The translations under genes and the position numbers were made by a program. The notes beneath the pieces are model-generated. The model had not been told where the DNA came from. It saw only the letters and a list, made by a program, of their open reading frames with translations, and made no database searches. A stretch of DNA of 64,000 nucleotides from Streptomyces laurentii (GTDB lineage: Bacteria > Actinomycetota > Actinomycetes > Streptomycetales > Streptomycetaceae). Shown in pieces: positions 45,261-53,259 of this stretch; the stretch's first letter is position 1, and each line of letters begins with the position of its first letter. The DNA lies in the NCBI GenBank assembly GCA_002355495.1, contig AP017424.1, positions 5,397,501-5,461,500 on the forward strand, given 5' to 3'.

Positions 45261-45707
45261 TCAACTCGCCTGACTGGTCAGGATGCAGTGGGGATCGTCG
45301 TTGTCCTCGTCGCCGACACGGATCCAGAGCATCAGGACCTTGCCCCGCTTCAAGGCGGAGTAGGCGCTCAGCCATTGCCCGTGATCGACGTCGAAGGACA
45401 CGCCGACGAAGCTCTGTTTCTTGTTGGAGCCGCTTTCCCACTTGCCGGATCCGGACCGCTTGACATCGCTCAGCCCGAAGCCGTCGATGTAGTGGTAGTC
45501 GTTGCAGGCGTCCTCGGCGACGAACGTCCCGTCCGGCTTCAGGGTGAGCGTGCCGCCCTCGGAGTCCGTCCATGTGGCGGCGAGTTGGTCCTGAGTCAGG
45601 AGGACCGGCTCGCCCTCGGGTGGCGGCCGGTTCCAGATCCTTCCGCAGGCCGTGAGCGCGAGGCTCATGACGAGCAGGATCAGCGTGGTACGACAGGAAC
45701 GCGACAC
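45261..45707 (-). CDS. putative lipoprotein, function unknown
   Basis: This 148-residue protein has a type II signal peptide: basic start, hydrophobic LILLVMSLALTAC with lipobox LTAC, so it is predicted to be anchored to the outer face of the membrane. The mature part looks like a small beta-barrel or lipocalin-like domain (AATWTDSEGGTLTLKPDGTF, GSGKWESGSNKKQSF). I chose the GTG at 45707 with GGTGGAG in front; the longer open frame upstream is not conserved in character. A perfect 18-bp palindrome lies 80 bp upstream. Confidence 0.78.
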   Translation of the reverse strand: MSRSCRTTLILLVMSLALTACGRIWNRPPPEGEPVLLTQDQLAATWTDSEGGTLTLKPDGTFVAEDACNDYHYIDGFGLSDVKRSGSGKWESGSNKKQSFVGVSFDVDHGQWLSAYSALKRGKVLMLWIRVGDEDNDDPHCILTSQAS

Positions 45708-45786
45708 ACTCCACCCCCAGTTGGGTTCCTCAGGGTCGCATGTGCGAGCGGCTGGCTCGCGCATGCCTGCCGTACCCTGACACGAG

Positions 45787-45804
45787 ACTTGAACGCGTTC
45801 AAGT
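45787..45804 (-). promoter_or_regulatory. 18-bp perfect palindrome, putative operator
   Basis: ACTTGAACGCGTTCAAGT is perfectly symmetric. It lies 80 bp upstream of the lipoprotein start and 80 bp beyond the end of the tiny gene at 45884. TTGAAC/GTTCAA arms of this kind are typical of TetR- or MarR-family operators. No local gene is an obvious partner. Confidence 0.65.
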
Positions 45805-45883
45805 TTGAGGGAGGGGGGTGGTTGCCGTGGCGAGCGTGGCCCCGCCCCGCCCGGGGTGGAGGAGCCGGGCGGGGCGGGGGGCT

Positions 45884-45961
45884 CTAGTGTCGTGAGACGA
45901 GTGCGGTGATCGTGACGATCCAAGCGGTGACGCCGAGTGCGGCGATGGCCGTACGCCGCAT
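45884..45961 (-). CDS. 25-residue single-helix membrane peptide
   Basis: This 78-base gene encodes MRRTAIAALGVTAWIVTITA plus LVSRH: a basic start and one transmembrane helix. Its ATG shares one base with the stop of the upstream small gene (TGATG), which supports real, coupled translation. It is the last of three overlapping small genes. Its function is unknown. Confidence 0.55.
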   Translation of the reverse strand: MRRTAIAALGVTAWIVTITALVSRH

Positions 45962-46215
45962 CAGCCGCTCCGTCTCGTCGCCCGGCTCCCGACGGCCGGC
46001 GGGGAGTCCGCCCGCAGGGTCAACTTGGGCGGATCGTGGGGGTGGTTGCGGATTTCCACCGCGCAGTCCACGGCCGCGGAGGCGTCGAACCGCGGTCCGG
46101 TCGATGCGTAGTGGCGGAACCAAGCGACGAGCAGTGCGCAGACCGTGCAGCCGGGGGCCGGGGCGGGGTGGTGGCGGAGGCCGTGGTCGGTGGACAGTCC
46201 GGTGGTGGTCGTCAC
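45961..46215 (-). CDS. small hypothetical protein (84 residues)
   Basis: This gene starts at GTG 46215, overlapping the stop of the preceding small gene by four bases (GTGA), and ends overlapping the next. The protein begins TTTTGLSTDHGLRHHPAPAP, carries a CTVC motif, then LLVAWFRHYASTGPRFDAS. It resembles small proteins common next to XRE/DUF397 loci in Streptomyces. No function can be assigned. The Cys-x-x-Cys is the only notable motif. Confidence 0.6.
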   Translation of the reverse strand: MTTTTGLSTDHGLRHHPAPAPGCTVCALLVAWFRHYASTGPRFDASAAVDCAVEIRNHPHDPPKLTLRADSPPAVGSRATRRSG

Positions 46216-46469
46216 GGCTTCCCCGGCGGGAGTACGGGGGTGGTGAGGGTGCGGATGCTGTCGCACTCGTTCTCCGTCGGCGGGCGCAGGTCCTCGGCTC
46301 GCGCGGTCCATTCCCTGCCTCCGCCCACGGGGCGGAGGTAGACGAGGTCGTCTTCGTGGGCCATCACCCGTCCGGGTCGTGTGGTCTTCACGCGGGTGTC
46401 GACCATGTACGACCCGATGGCGGGCATCGGCGCAGGTTGCGGGCTTGGCTGGGCGGCGAACGCAGGCAT
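46212..46469 (-). CDS. small hypothetical protein (85 residues)
   Basis: This protein starts at ATG 46469 (MPAFAAQPSPQPAPMPAIG) after AAAGGGACAGCG. It has a short proline-rich N-terminus and a compact domain containing YMVDTRVKTTRPGRVMAHED, then YLRPVGGGREW. It may be a small SH3-like beta-barrel. It is divergent from the XRE regulator gene across 94 bp, a common Streptomyces arrangement. Its function is unknown. Confidence 0.65.
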   Translation of the reverse strand: MPAFAAQPSPQPAPMPAIGSYMVDTRVKTTRPGRVMAHEDDLVYLRPVGGGREWTARAEDLRPPTENECDSIRTLTTPVLPPGKP

Positions 46470-46563
46470 CGCTGTCCCTTTCTGTAGCGAATCCACTACG
46501 AGGCGTCGCCAGCGTGGCTTAGAGTTCGTAAGTCTTCAAGGTACGAGCCGGGTAGGGAGAGTT
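46470..46563. promoter_or_regulatory. divergent promoter region of the XRE regulator locus
   Basis: This 94-bp gap between divergent genes is AT-richer at 46520-46545 (TTAGAGTTCGTAAGTCTTCA). It must carry promoters for both directions and is a likely autoregulatory target of the XRE protein. The right-hand ribosome binding site is TAGGGAGAG at 46554-46562. Confidence 0.45.
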
Positions 46564-47403
46564 ATGGTCAACATCAAAGCTCTTGACCCAGACAGCGGGC
46601 CCGAAGCCGCCTATGGCGCACGTTTGCGCAGGGTGCGTCAGGAGCGGGGGTGGAAGCAGGATGACCTTGCTATCCAGACGGGATATTCCAGCAAGCATAT
46701 TTCAGCGGTTGAAACTGCTCGCAGGTCTTCAACTCTTGCGTTCTCAAGGGTCCTTGACGTGGTCTTTGGGCTGGTCGAAACGGCAGAGTCGTTCGAGCGC
46801 GAGTGGCGGAAGCTGAGGCACGGCCTGCTGCTGGAGGGGTTCCCCGAGTACGTCCACCAGGAGCGCCGCGCTGTGGAGATCCGGCTCTACGAGGTCGGTG
46901 TCATACCGGGCCTGCTCCAGACACCCGAGTACGCCTCTACGCTGGAAGCCGGCATGGTCGAGCGAGGGGCCGTCACGCAGGACCAAGCGGACGCGCGGGT
47001 GGAGTTGGTGTCGCAGCGGCAGGCATCTCTAGTGCGGATGCCTCCCCCGTTGGTCTTCGTGGTCCTGGACGAGAGTTGTATCCGGCGTCCTGTGGGGACC
47101 AGGTCTGCCGTGGTCGCTCAGCTCGAAGCATTGCTCGACTTTGCCAAGAAGCCCACGACGGTCCTGCAGATCGCTCCGTTCGCGATGGGGGAGCGTAGGT
47201 CGCTCACGCTACCCATCACGGTGTTGACCATGCCGGACAGGTCTCTCATGGCCTACGCGGAGTCCTCGCAGCGAGGTCACCTGGACAGGGAAAGCTCGTC
47301 GATCGTCCCCATACTGACGGCCTACCATCAGCTACAGGCCGAAGCGCTCTCGCAAAGTGCCTCGGTTGCCATGATTAATGAGGTACGAAAGGGCATGACG
47401 TGA
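46564..47403 (+). CDS. XRE-family helix-turn-helix regulator with DUF5753 domain
   Basis: This 279-residue protein has an N-terminal HTH (LRRVRQERGWKQDDLAIQTG, then YSSKHISAVETARRSS) and a DUF5753 C-terminal domain (SFEREWRKLRHGLLLEGFPEY, VIPGLLQTPEYA, FVVLDESCIRRPVG). Such WblA/BldB-associated regulators pair with DUF397 proteins and affect development or antibiotic production. The ATG at 46564 follows TAGGGAGAGTT. Its stop overlaps the first DUF397 gene by GTGA. Confidence 0.92.
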   Translation: MVNIKALDPDSGPEAAYGARLRRVRQERGWKQDDLAIQTGYSSKHISAVETARRSSTLAFSRVLDVVFGLVETAESFEREWRKLRHGLLLEGFPEYVHQERRAVEIRLYEVGVIPGLLQTPEYASTLEAGMVERGAVTQDQADARVELVSQRQASLVRMPPPLVFVVLDESCIRRPVGTRSAVVAQLEALLDFAKKPTTVLQIAPFAMGERRSLTLPITVLTMPDRSLMAYAESSQRGHLDRESSSIVPILTAYHQLQAEALSQSASVAMINEVRKGMT

Positions 47404-47606
47404 CGACCGATTCCCCTCAGTGGATCAAGAGTTCATACTCCGGTGGCGGCGGTCAGTGTGTTGAGGTCGCCACCAACCTCGCCGCCTCGCACGGCACCGT
47501 CCCCGTCCGTGACTCGAAGGTCTCCGACGGGCCCTCGCTCAGCGTCTCCGCCGCCGCGTTCTCATCGTTCGTCACCGGCGTCAAGGACGACACCCTCGGA
47601 TCCTGA
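47400..47606 (+). CDS. DUF397 protein (first of three)
   Basis: This 68-residue protein has the DUF397 core: WIKSSYSGGGGQCVEVATN, then VPVRDSKVSDGPSLSVSAAA and FSSFVTGVK. Its GTG start overlaps the stop of the XRE regulator gene by four bases, so the two are coupled; DUF397 proteins are the usual partners or antagonists of this regulator type. A GC hairpin follows. Confidence 0.92.
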   Translation: MTTDSPQWIKSSYSGGGGQCVEVATNLAASHGTVPVRDSKVSDGPSLSVSAAAFSSFVTGVKDDTLGS

Positions 47607-47622
47607 CGCATCAAGAGGCCCT

Positions 47623-47654
47623 GCCCCGCCCTCAGCTCAAGAGCAGGGCGGGGC
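47623..47654 (+). terminator. hairpin after first DUF397 gene
   Basis: GCCCCGCCCT (47623-47632) pairs with AGGGCGGGGC (47645-47654), followed by TTCTTC. It is a GC-rich terminator. Confidence 0.75.
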
Positions 47655-47738
47655 TTCTTCATGTGCCCTGGTCGCCTGTTCCGCCACGACCTACGTTGTA
47701 GGGGAACCCTATTCGGCTCACCGTACGAAGGGGCATCC

Positions 47739-47945
47739 ATGACGACCGAATCCCCCCGCTGGTTCAAGTCCTCCTATAGTGGCAATGGCGGCAGTTGCGT
47801 CGAGGTCGCCACCAACCTCATCGCCGCGCGTGGCATCGTTCCTGTCCGTGACTCGAAGGTTCCGGCCGGTCCGTCCCTGGCCGTCACCGCCGCCGCGTTC
47901 GCCGCGTTCGTCGGCTCCGTCAAGGACGACACCCTCGGCGCCTGA
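47739..47945 (+). CDS. DUF397 protein (second of three)
   Basis: This 68-residue paralog reads ESPRWFKSSYSGNGGSCVEV, then VPVRDSKVPAGPSLAVTAAA and ends FVGSVKDDTLGA. The ATG at 47739 is preceded by GAAGGGGC. Its upstream sequence CCGTACGAAGGGGCA resembles that of the third copy, suggesting tandem duplication of gene plus leader. Its own hairpin follows. Confidence 0.9.
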   Translation: MTTESPRWFKSSYSGNGGSCVEVATNLIAARGIVPVRDSKVPAGPSLAVTAAAFAAFVGSVKDDTLGA

Positions 47946-47953
47946 CGCACCAA

Positions 47954-47996
47954 GAAGCCCCGCCCCAGCAGTAGTTCGGCAGCATGGCGGGGCTTC
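47954..47996 (+). terminator. hairpin after second DUF397 gene
   Basis: GAAGCCCCGCC (47954-47964) pairs perfectly with GGCGGGGCTTC (47986-47996). Confidence 0.75.
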
Positions 47997-48036
47997 GCCA
48001 TGCACCCCTTCGACTCTCCGTACGAAAGGGCACGAG

Positions 48037-48246
48037 ATGACGACCGAATCCCCTCGCTGGTTCAAGTCTTCCTACAGCAACAACGGGGGTACATGCGTCG
48101 AGTGGGCCCCGGCGTGTGCATCCGTCACCGGCACCATCCCCGTACGCGACTCCAAGAACGTCACCGGACCTGTCCTCGACGTCTCCACCACCGCGTTCGC
48201 CGTCTTCGTGGCGGGCGTCAAGGGCGACGGGTTCGACCTCGTCTGA
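48037..48246 (+). CDS. DUF397 protein (third of three)
   Basis: This 69-residue paralog reads ESPRWFKSSYSNNGGTCVEW, then diverges (APACASVTGTIPVRDSKNV) and ends FVAGVKGDGFDLV. The ATG at 48037 follows GAAAGGGCACGAG. It is the most diverged copy, with VEVATN replaced by VEWAPA in the middle. Confidence 0.9.
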   Translation: MTTESPRWFKSSYSNNGGTCVEWAPACASVTGTIPVRDSKNVTGPVLDVSTTAFAVFVAGVKGDGFDLV

Positions 48247-48260
48247 CGCGCGCCGCAGAG

Positions 48261-48296
48261 CCCTGCCGCACCCCCTTGGCCGGGAGTGCGGCGGGG
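48261..48296 (+). terminator. hairpin after third DUF397 gene
   Basis: CCCTGCCGCAC (48261-48271) pairs with GTGCGGCGGGG (48286-48296), with one G-U pair. It lies between convergent DUF397 and MFS genes. Confidence 0.65.
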
Positions 48297-48409
48297 TTCG
48301 TCACGCGTACGGATGTCAGGGCATGGTCGCCCGGATCGGAGCAGGGTCGTGGCCGGGGCGGCGAAGCCGTCGGGCAGGTCCCGAACCGGGGTGGGGCGGG
48401 AGTGGGAGG

Positions 48410-49870
48410 TCATCGTTGGTCTCCTTCGAGGACGCGGGCGGCGGCCGGGGCCTGCTCGGGCGAAGCGACGGGCTGCGGCGGCGCGGCCGGGGCCGGGGGT
48501 ACGGCCGGGGCCGGGCCGCGCAGGGCGAGACCGGCGACGGCGGCGGCCAGGCTGACGCCGGTGGCGCTCCCGTACACGGCGGCGTACGGTTCCGCGCCCG
48601 TACCGGAGACCTCCGCGATGATGACGGCCGTGGCGGCGATGCCGAGGCCGCCGCCGACTTGGCGGGCGGCCATGACCATGCCGGTCGCGGCGGCGAAGTG
48701 CTGCGGCGGGGAGGAGAGCGCGGCGGCGCTGGAGATGCCGACGGTGGCCAGGCCGACGCCCGCGCCCATGACCACTCCGGCGGGGAGCCAGAGCGTCCAG
48801 AAGTGCGGTTCGGTGTCGATCAGCAGGGCCAGGGCGGCCGTCGAGGCGGCGATGACCGCCGAGCCCGCCGCCACCATCGTGCGCGGGGTGAGCGCGAGGC
48901 CGAGCCGTCCGATGCCGACGCCGACCACGGCGGTGGCCAGCGCCGCCGGGCTCATCGCGAGGCCGGCTTCCAGGGTGGAGTAGCCCCAGGCGTCGGTCAT
49001 GAAGAGCACGCCGAGCAGCATCGTGGCGAACAGTGAGGCGCCGTACGCGGCGGAGACGCCGCTCGCGACGGCGAAGGTCCGGCTGCGGAAGAGGTCGAGC
49101 CGCAGGGCCGGGCGCGGATGCCGGAGCGAACGGATCACGGTCGCCGCGCCGGAGAGCACGGTGACGCCGGCGGCGGCGAGCACGTGGACGGAGGTCCAGC
49201 CGTGGTCGGGGCCCTGCGTCAGCCCGTACACCGCCGATCCGATGCCGAGGGCGAGCAGTACCCCGCCCACGAGGTCGGGCCCCTTGCCGGTGCGGGACTC
49301 GCCGGCCGGCAGCTTCCGTCCGGCGATCAGCACCCAGGCGCCCACCGGCAGGTTGAGGCAGAACAGGGCCCGCCAGTCGAGGACTTCGACCAGGAGGCCG
49401 CCGAGGGCGGGTCCCGCGGCGGCGGCGAGGGCGCCCGCCGCGCTCCACAGGCCGATCGCGGCGCGCCGGCGCTCGACGGGGATCTCCGTGAGGACCAGGG
49501 CCAGTGAGGCGGGGACCAGCAGCGCCGCCGCGAGGCCCTGGACGGCGCGGGCGCCGAGCAGGACGGGCAGGTTCGGGGCCAGGGCGATCAGTAGCGACGA
49601 CACCGTGAAGCCGGCGACGCCGACCAGGAACAGCCGGGCCCGGCCGACCGAGTCGGCCAGCGGGCCGGCCGGGGCGAGCAGGGCGGCGAAGGGGATCACG
49701 TAGGCGGTGGCGACCCACGAGACGGTGGTCAGCGAGACGTCGAAGCCGGCGGCGATCGGCGGAACCGCCAGGTTGGTGACGGTGGCGTCGAGAAAGCTCA
49801 GGAAGGTGCCGGCGCAGGCGAGTAAGAGCGCGAGGGAGGCCCGGCGGGCGGCCGGGGCGGGAGGCGTCAT
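48410..49870 (-). CDS. MFS transporter, DHA2/EmrB-QacA type
   Basis: This 486-residue membrane protein has FLSFLDATVTNLAVPPIAAG in helix 1, ADSVGRARLFLVGVAGF (loop motif A, degenerate), and LGGLLVEVLDWRALFCLNLP (antiporter motif C region). About 14 helices can be traced. It probably exports a drug or metabolite. It is divergent from a TetR gene across 66 bp, which suggests control by that repressor. The hydrophilic tail is Pro/Ala-rich. Confidence 0.9.
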   Translation of the reverse strand: MTPPAPAARRASLALLLACAGTFLSFLDATVTNLAVPPIAAGFDVSLTTVSWVATAYVIPFAALLAPAGPLADSVGRARLFLVGVAGFTVSSLLIALAPNLPVLLGARAVQGLAAALLVPASLALVLTEIPVERRRAAIGLWSAAGALAAAAGPALGGLLVEVLDWRALFCLNLPVGAWVLIAGRKLPAGESRTGKGPDLVGGVLLALGIGSAVYGLTQGPDHGWTSVHVLAAAGVTVLSGAATVIRSLRHPRPALRLDLFRSRTFAVASGVSAAYGASLFATMLLGVLFMTDAWGYSTLEAGLAMSPAALATAVVGVGIGRLGLALTPRTMVAAGSAVIAASTAALALLIDTEPHFWTLWLPAGVVMGAGVGLATVGISSAAALSSPPQHFAAATGMVMAARQVGGGLGIAATAVIIAEVSGTGAEPYAAVYGSATGVSLAAAVAGLALRGPAPAVPPAPAAPPQPVASPEQAPAAARVLEGDQR

Positions 49871-49936
49871 GGCGAGGATTCAAGAGTACGATCGTTCGTT
49901 CGTCAATGGCGTACGGTCGTTTGCTAAGCTGCCGGT
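49871..49936. promoter_or_regulatory. divergent MFS/tetR promoter region
   Basis: This 66-bp gap contains the palindrome ACGATCGT (49888-49895) followed by CGTTCGTTCG repeats, and a later GTACGGTCGT (49911-49920). Such CGTT/AACG repeats are common in TetR operators, but I cannot delimit one perfect site. Confidence 0.45.
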
Positions 49937-50566
49937 ATGGCAGGACGTGCATCGGCTCAGGCAGCGCTCGAAACCCGGCGGTCGGTCCTCGGAGCCGCCG
50001 CCGAACTCGCCTCCATGGAAGGCCTGGACAGCGTCACGATCGGCCGGCTCGCGGACCGGCTTGGGATGAGCAAGGCCGGCGTGATCGGCCAGTTCGGCAG
50101 CAAGGAACGGCTCCAGCTGGAGACGGTCGACCTCGTCGCGAAGGACGCCCGCGCCCGGGTCTGGGAACCGGTGCGCCACCTCGACACCGGACTGCCGCGC
50201 CTGCTGGCCCTCTGCGCGTCCTGGGTGCGCTACGCCGCCGACCCCGGCTACCCCGGGGGCTGTCTGCTCACCCAGGTCACCTACGACTACGACGGCCGCG
50301 ACGGCGCCGTGCACGACCGGATCGCCGCGGTCCGTACCCGCTGGCGGGACATCGTGCGCCGCGACATCGAGCTGGCCGTCGCCGCCGGGGACCTCCCGCC
50401 GGAGACGGACCCGCCCCAGGTCGTCTTCGGGCTCGAATCCCTGGCCGTCGGCATCACCCCGGCGCGGCTCCTGCACGGCGACAGCCGGACGGAGGACTGG
50501 GCGCTGCGCGGGATGTACGCGATCCTGGGCGTGAAGAACCCCGCCGCACTCCCGGGGAGGGAGTGA
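49937..50566 (+). CDS. TetR-family transcriptional regulator
   Basis: This 209-residue protein has the N-terminal HTH SVTIGRLADRLGMSKAGVIG with QFGSKERLQLET following, and a TetR C-terminal domain (RLLALCASWVRYAADPGYPG, GGCLLTQVTYDYDG). It is divergent from the MFS transporter gene and is its probable repressor. The C-terminal domain is of the AcrR/YfiR-like class with a short central helix; the ligand is unknown. Confidence 0.9.
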   Translation: MAGRASAQAALETRRSVLGAAAELASMEGLDSVTIGRLADRLGMSKAGVIGQFGSKERLQLETVDLVAKDARARVWEPVRHLDTGLPRLLALCASWVRYAADPGYPGGCLLTQVTYDYDGRDGAVHDRIAAVRTRWRDIVRRDIELAVAAGDLPPETDPPQVVFGLESLAVGITPARLLHGDSRTEDWALRGMYAILGVKNPAALPGRE

Positions 50567-50614
50567 GACGGGGCTCTTCGGTGCTCGGGTGCCTTGGCGC
50601 CCTGGCCGGACCCG

Positions 50615-52471
50615 CTAGTTCAGGCCGGAGTTGATCGCGCTGACCAGCTCGCCGTTCGTGGTGTCGCCGCTGAACTCCCAGAAGAACGCGCCGCCGAGGC
50701 CCTGGCTCTTGGCCCAGCTCATCTTGGAGTTGATGGTGGCGGGGGTGTCGTAGCTCCACCAGTTGGTGCCGCACTTGGCGTAGGCGGTGCCGGCGACCGT
50801 ACCGGTGGCCGGGCAGGAGGTCTTGAGGACCTTGTAGTCCTCGATCCCCTGCTCGTACGTGCCCTGCGCCGGGCCGGTGGCGGTGCCGCCGGGGGCGTCC
50901 TGGGTGACGCCGGTCCAGCCGCGGCCGTAGAGGCCGATGCCGAGCAGGAGCTTGTTGGCCGGGACGCCCTGGGCCTTGTACTTGGCGATCGCGTCGGCGG
51001 AGTTGAAGCCCTGCTGCGGGATGCCGGCGTACGACGTGAGCGGGGAGTGCGGGGCGGTCGGGCCCTTGGCGTCCCACGCGCCGAAGAAGTCGTACGTCAT
51101 GACGTTGAACCAGTTCATGTACTGCGCGCCGCCGGCGTAGTCCGTGAGGTCGATCTTGCCGCCGGTCGAGGCGTCGGCGGTGACGGCCGCGGTGACGAGG
51201 TTGTTCGCGCCGAACTTGGCACGCATGGCCTGCATCATGTTCTTGAACGCGGCCTGGCCGCTGGTGTCACAGGTCAGACCACAGGCGTTCGGGTACTCCC
51301 AGTCCAGGTCGATGCCGTCGAAGACGTCGGCCCAGCGCGGGTCCTCCACCAGGTCGTAGCAGGACTGCGCGAACGCCGCCGGGTTCTGCACGGCCTGGCC
51401 GAAGCCGCCGGACCAGGTCCAGCCGCCGAAGGACCAGATGACCTTGATGTTCGGGTACATCTTCTTCAGCTTGCGCAGCTGGTTGAAGTTGCCGCGCAGC
51501 GGCTGGTCCCAGGTGTCGGCGACGCCGTCCACGGACTGGTCGGCGGTGTACGCCTTGTCGTAGTCGGCGTACGAGTCGCCGATCGCGCACTTGCCGCCGG
51601 TGACGTTGCCGAAGGCGTAGTTGATGTGCGTGATCTTGGGCGCGGAGCCCGACGTCGCGATGTTCTTGACGTGGTAGTTCCGGCCGTACACGCCCCAGTT
51701 GGCGAAGTAGCCCATCTTCACCGTCGAGCCGGGCTGCGGGTTGCCCCCGCCGTCGCCGCCGGTGGTGCGGACCTGGACGGCGCCGCTGGCGGGGCCGGTC
51801 TGGTCGGCGGTGTCGCGGGCGACGACCGTGTACGCGTAGTCGGTGCCGGCGGTCAGGCCGGAGTCCGTGTACGTGAGGCCGGTCGTGGTGGTGACCTTGG
51901 TGCCGCCGCGCAGGACGTCGTAGTTCTTGACGCCCTTGTCGTCGGTGGCGGCGGCCCAGGTGAGCTTCACCGAGGTGTCGGTGACGTTCGAGGCCACCGG
52001 GGTGCCGGGCGCGGAGGGCGCGGCGTCGCCGGGCTGCGGCGTGGAGCCGTCACAGGAGGCACCGTTGATCTTGCAGCCGGTGGGGGCGCCGGAGCCGGAG
52101 CCGTTGTAGCCGAAGGAGATGCTGGCGCCGGGGGCGAGTGAACCGTTCCAGCCGAGGTTCTTGGCGGTCCAGTGGTTGCCCGAGTTGGTGACGGTGGCGT
52201 CCCAGGCGGAGGTGACGGCGGTGCCGGCCGGGTAGTCCCACTCGACGGTCCACGAGCTGATCGCGGTGGTGCCGGTGTTCTTGACCGTCCAGCTGGCACC
52301 GAAGCCGGTGCCCCAGTCCTGGGTCTTGGTGTAGGTGGCGGAGGCGGAGGTCGCGGCCTCGGCCGGGGAGGCGAGCCCGACCAGGGCGGCCAGGGGCAGG
52401 GCCAGGGCGGTCAAGCCGGCGGCGGCCCGGCTTCTGAACCTGGTCCTGCGCGTCGGTGCTTGAGTGCTCAA
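50615..52471 (-). CDS. secreted GH18 chitinase with CBM2 and fibronectin III domains
   Basis: This 618-residue enzyme hydrolyses chitin outside the cell. Order: signal peptide (AAAGLTALALPLAALVGLA, cleavage near SPAEAATS), CBM2 (about residues 42-140, with DWGTGFGASWTVKNTG and WTVEWDYPAG), a Pro/Gly linker, an FnIII domain (PGTPVASNVTDTSVKLTWAA, SGLTAGTDYAYTVVARD) and a GH18 catalytic domain starting KMGYFANWGVYGRNY. The catalytic motif DGIDLDWEYP is complete, with the acid Glu. It ends TTNGELVSAINSGLN. It resembles Streptomyces ChiC-type enzymes. Its promoter with direct repeats indicates induction by chitin and repression by DasR-type control. Confidence 0.95.
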   Translation of the reverse strand: MSTQAPTRRTRFRSRAAAGLTALALPLAALVGLASPAEAATSASATYTKTQDWGTGFGASWTVKNTGTTAISSWTVEWDYPAGTAVTSAWDATVTNSGNHWTAKNLGWNGSLAPGASISFGYNGSGSGAPTGCKINGASCDGSTPQPGDAAPSAPGTPVASNVTDTSVKLTWAAATDDKGVKNYDVLRGGTKVTTTTGLTYTDSGLTAGTDYAYTVVARDTADQTGPASGAVQVRTTGGDGGGNPQPGSTVKMGYFANWGVYGRNYHVKNIATSGSAPKITHINYAFGNVTGGKCAIGDSYADYDKAYTADQSVDGVADTWDQPLRGNFNQLRKLKKMYPNIKVIWSFGGWTWSGGFGQAVQNPAAFAQSCYDLVEDPRWADVFDGIDLDWEYPNACGLTCDTSGQAAFKNMMQAMRAKFGANNLVTAAVTADASTGGKIDLTDYAGGAQYMNWFNVMTYDFFGAWDAKGPTAPHSPLTSYAGIPQQGFNSADAIAKYKAQGVPANKLLLGIGLYGRGWTGVTQDAPGGTATGPAQGTYEQGIEDYKVLKTSCPATGTVAGTAYAKCGTNWWSYDTPATINSKMSWAKSQGLGGAFFWEFSGDTTNGELVSAINSGLN

Positions 52472-52533
52472 CGGTGCTCCTCAAGTAGCGGACGGTCACG
52501 GTGGGGGTGGTCCGGAGTAGCGCGCGCCCCGTG

Positions 52534-52575
52534 AGCGTAGGAAGGTCTGTACCAATCGTCAAGAGGTCCAGACCA
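52534..52575 (-). promoter_or_regulatory. chitinase promoter with 12-bp direct repeats
   Basis: On the minus strand, -35 TTGACG (52562-52557) and -10 TACGCT (52539-52534) are separated by 17 bp. TGGTACAGACCT (52554-52543) lies in the spacer and TGGTCTGGACCT (52575-52564) just upstream of the -35. Both match the TGGTCYAGACCT repeat of Streptomyces chitinase promoters with one or two changes; DasR and a two-component system are known to act there. Confidence 0.8.
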
Positions 52576-52593
52576 ACGATGGAACCCGTTCTC

Positions 52594-53259
52594 TCAGATT
52601 CCCCACTCCCGCGCCAGCACCGCCGCTTGGACTCGCGATCGCAGTTCCAGCTTGCCCAGCACCTTCGACACATGGGTCTTCACCGTCGCCTCCGCCATCC
52701 CCAGACGGGTCGCGATCTCCGCGTTCGACAGGCCCGCGCCCAGCGCCGAGAGGACCTCCCGCTCCCGCGGCGTCAGCCCGTCGAGCACCGACCGGTCCGG
52801 ACCCGGCACGGGCGCCGGCCGCCCGCCCGCCGCCGCGAACTCGGCGATCAGCCGCCGGGTCACCGCCGGGGCGATCAGCCCCTCGCCGCCCGCCACCGTA
52901 CGGACCGCCCCGATCAGCTCCGCCGCCTCCGCGTTCTTGAGCAGGAAGCCCGCCGCACCCGCGCGCAGCGCCCCGAACACGTACTCGTCGAGATCGAAGG
53001 TGGTCAGGACGAGGACATCCGCCAGCCCCTCCGCCACCACCCGCCGGGTCGCCGACACCCCGTCCAGCTTCGGCATCTGGACGTCCATCAGCACCAGATC
53101 CGGCCGCAGTTCGCGGGCCAGCTCCACCGCCCGCTCGCCGTCCGCCGCCTCGCCGACCACCTCGATGTCGGGCGCGCTGCCCAGGATGAGCACCAGTCCG
53201 GCGCGTACCGCGCTCTGGTCCTCCGCCACGACCACCCGGATCGTCCGTGCCGTCGTCAT
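52594..53259 (-). CDS. NarL/FixJ-family response regulator
   Basis: This 221-residue protein has a receiver domain (RVVVAEDQSAVRAGLVLIL, phosphorylated Asp in PDLVLMDVQMPKLDG, Thr and Lys at VLTTF and FLLKNAEA) and a LuxR-type HTH (LTPREREVLSALGAGLSNAE and IATRLGMAEATVKTHVSKVL). The ATG at 53259 overlaps the kinase gene stop by ATGA. Target genes are unknown. Confidence 0.94.
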   Translation of the reverse strand: MTTARTIRVVVAEDQSAVRAGLVLILGSAPDIEVVGEAADGERAVELARELRPDLVLMDVQMPKLDGVSATRRVVAEGLADVLVLTTFDLDEYVFGALRAGAAGFLLKNAEAAELIGAVRTVAGGEGLIAPAVTRRLIAEFAAAGGRPAPVPGPDRSVLDGLTPREREVLSALGAGLSNAEIATRLGMAEATVKTHVSKVLGKLELRSRVQAAVLAREWGI

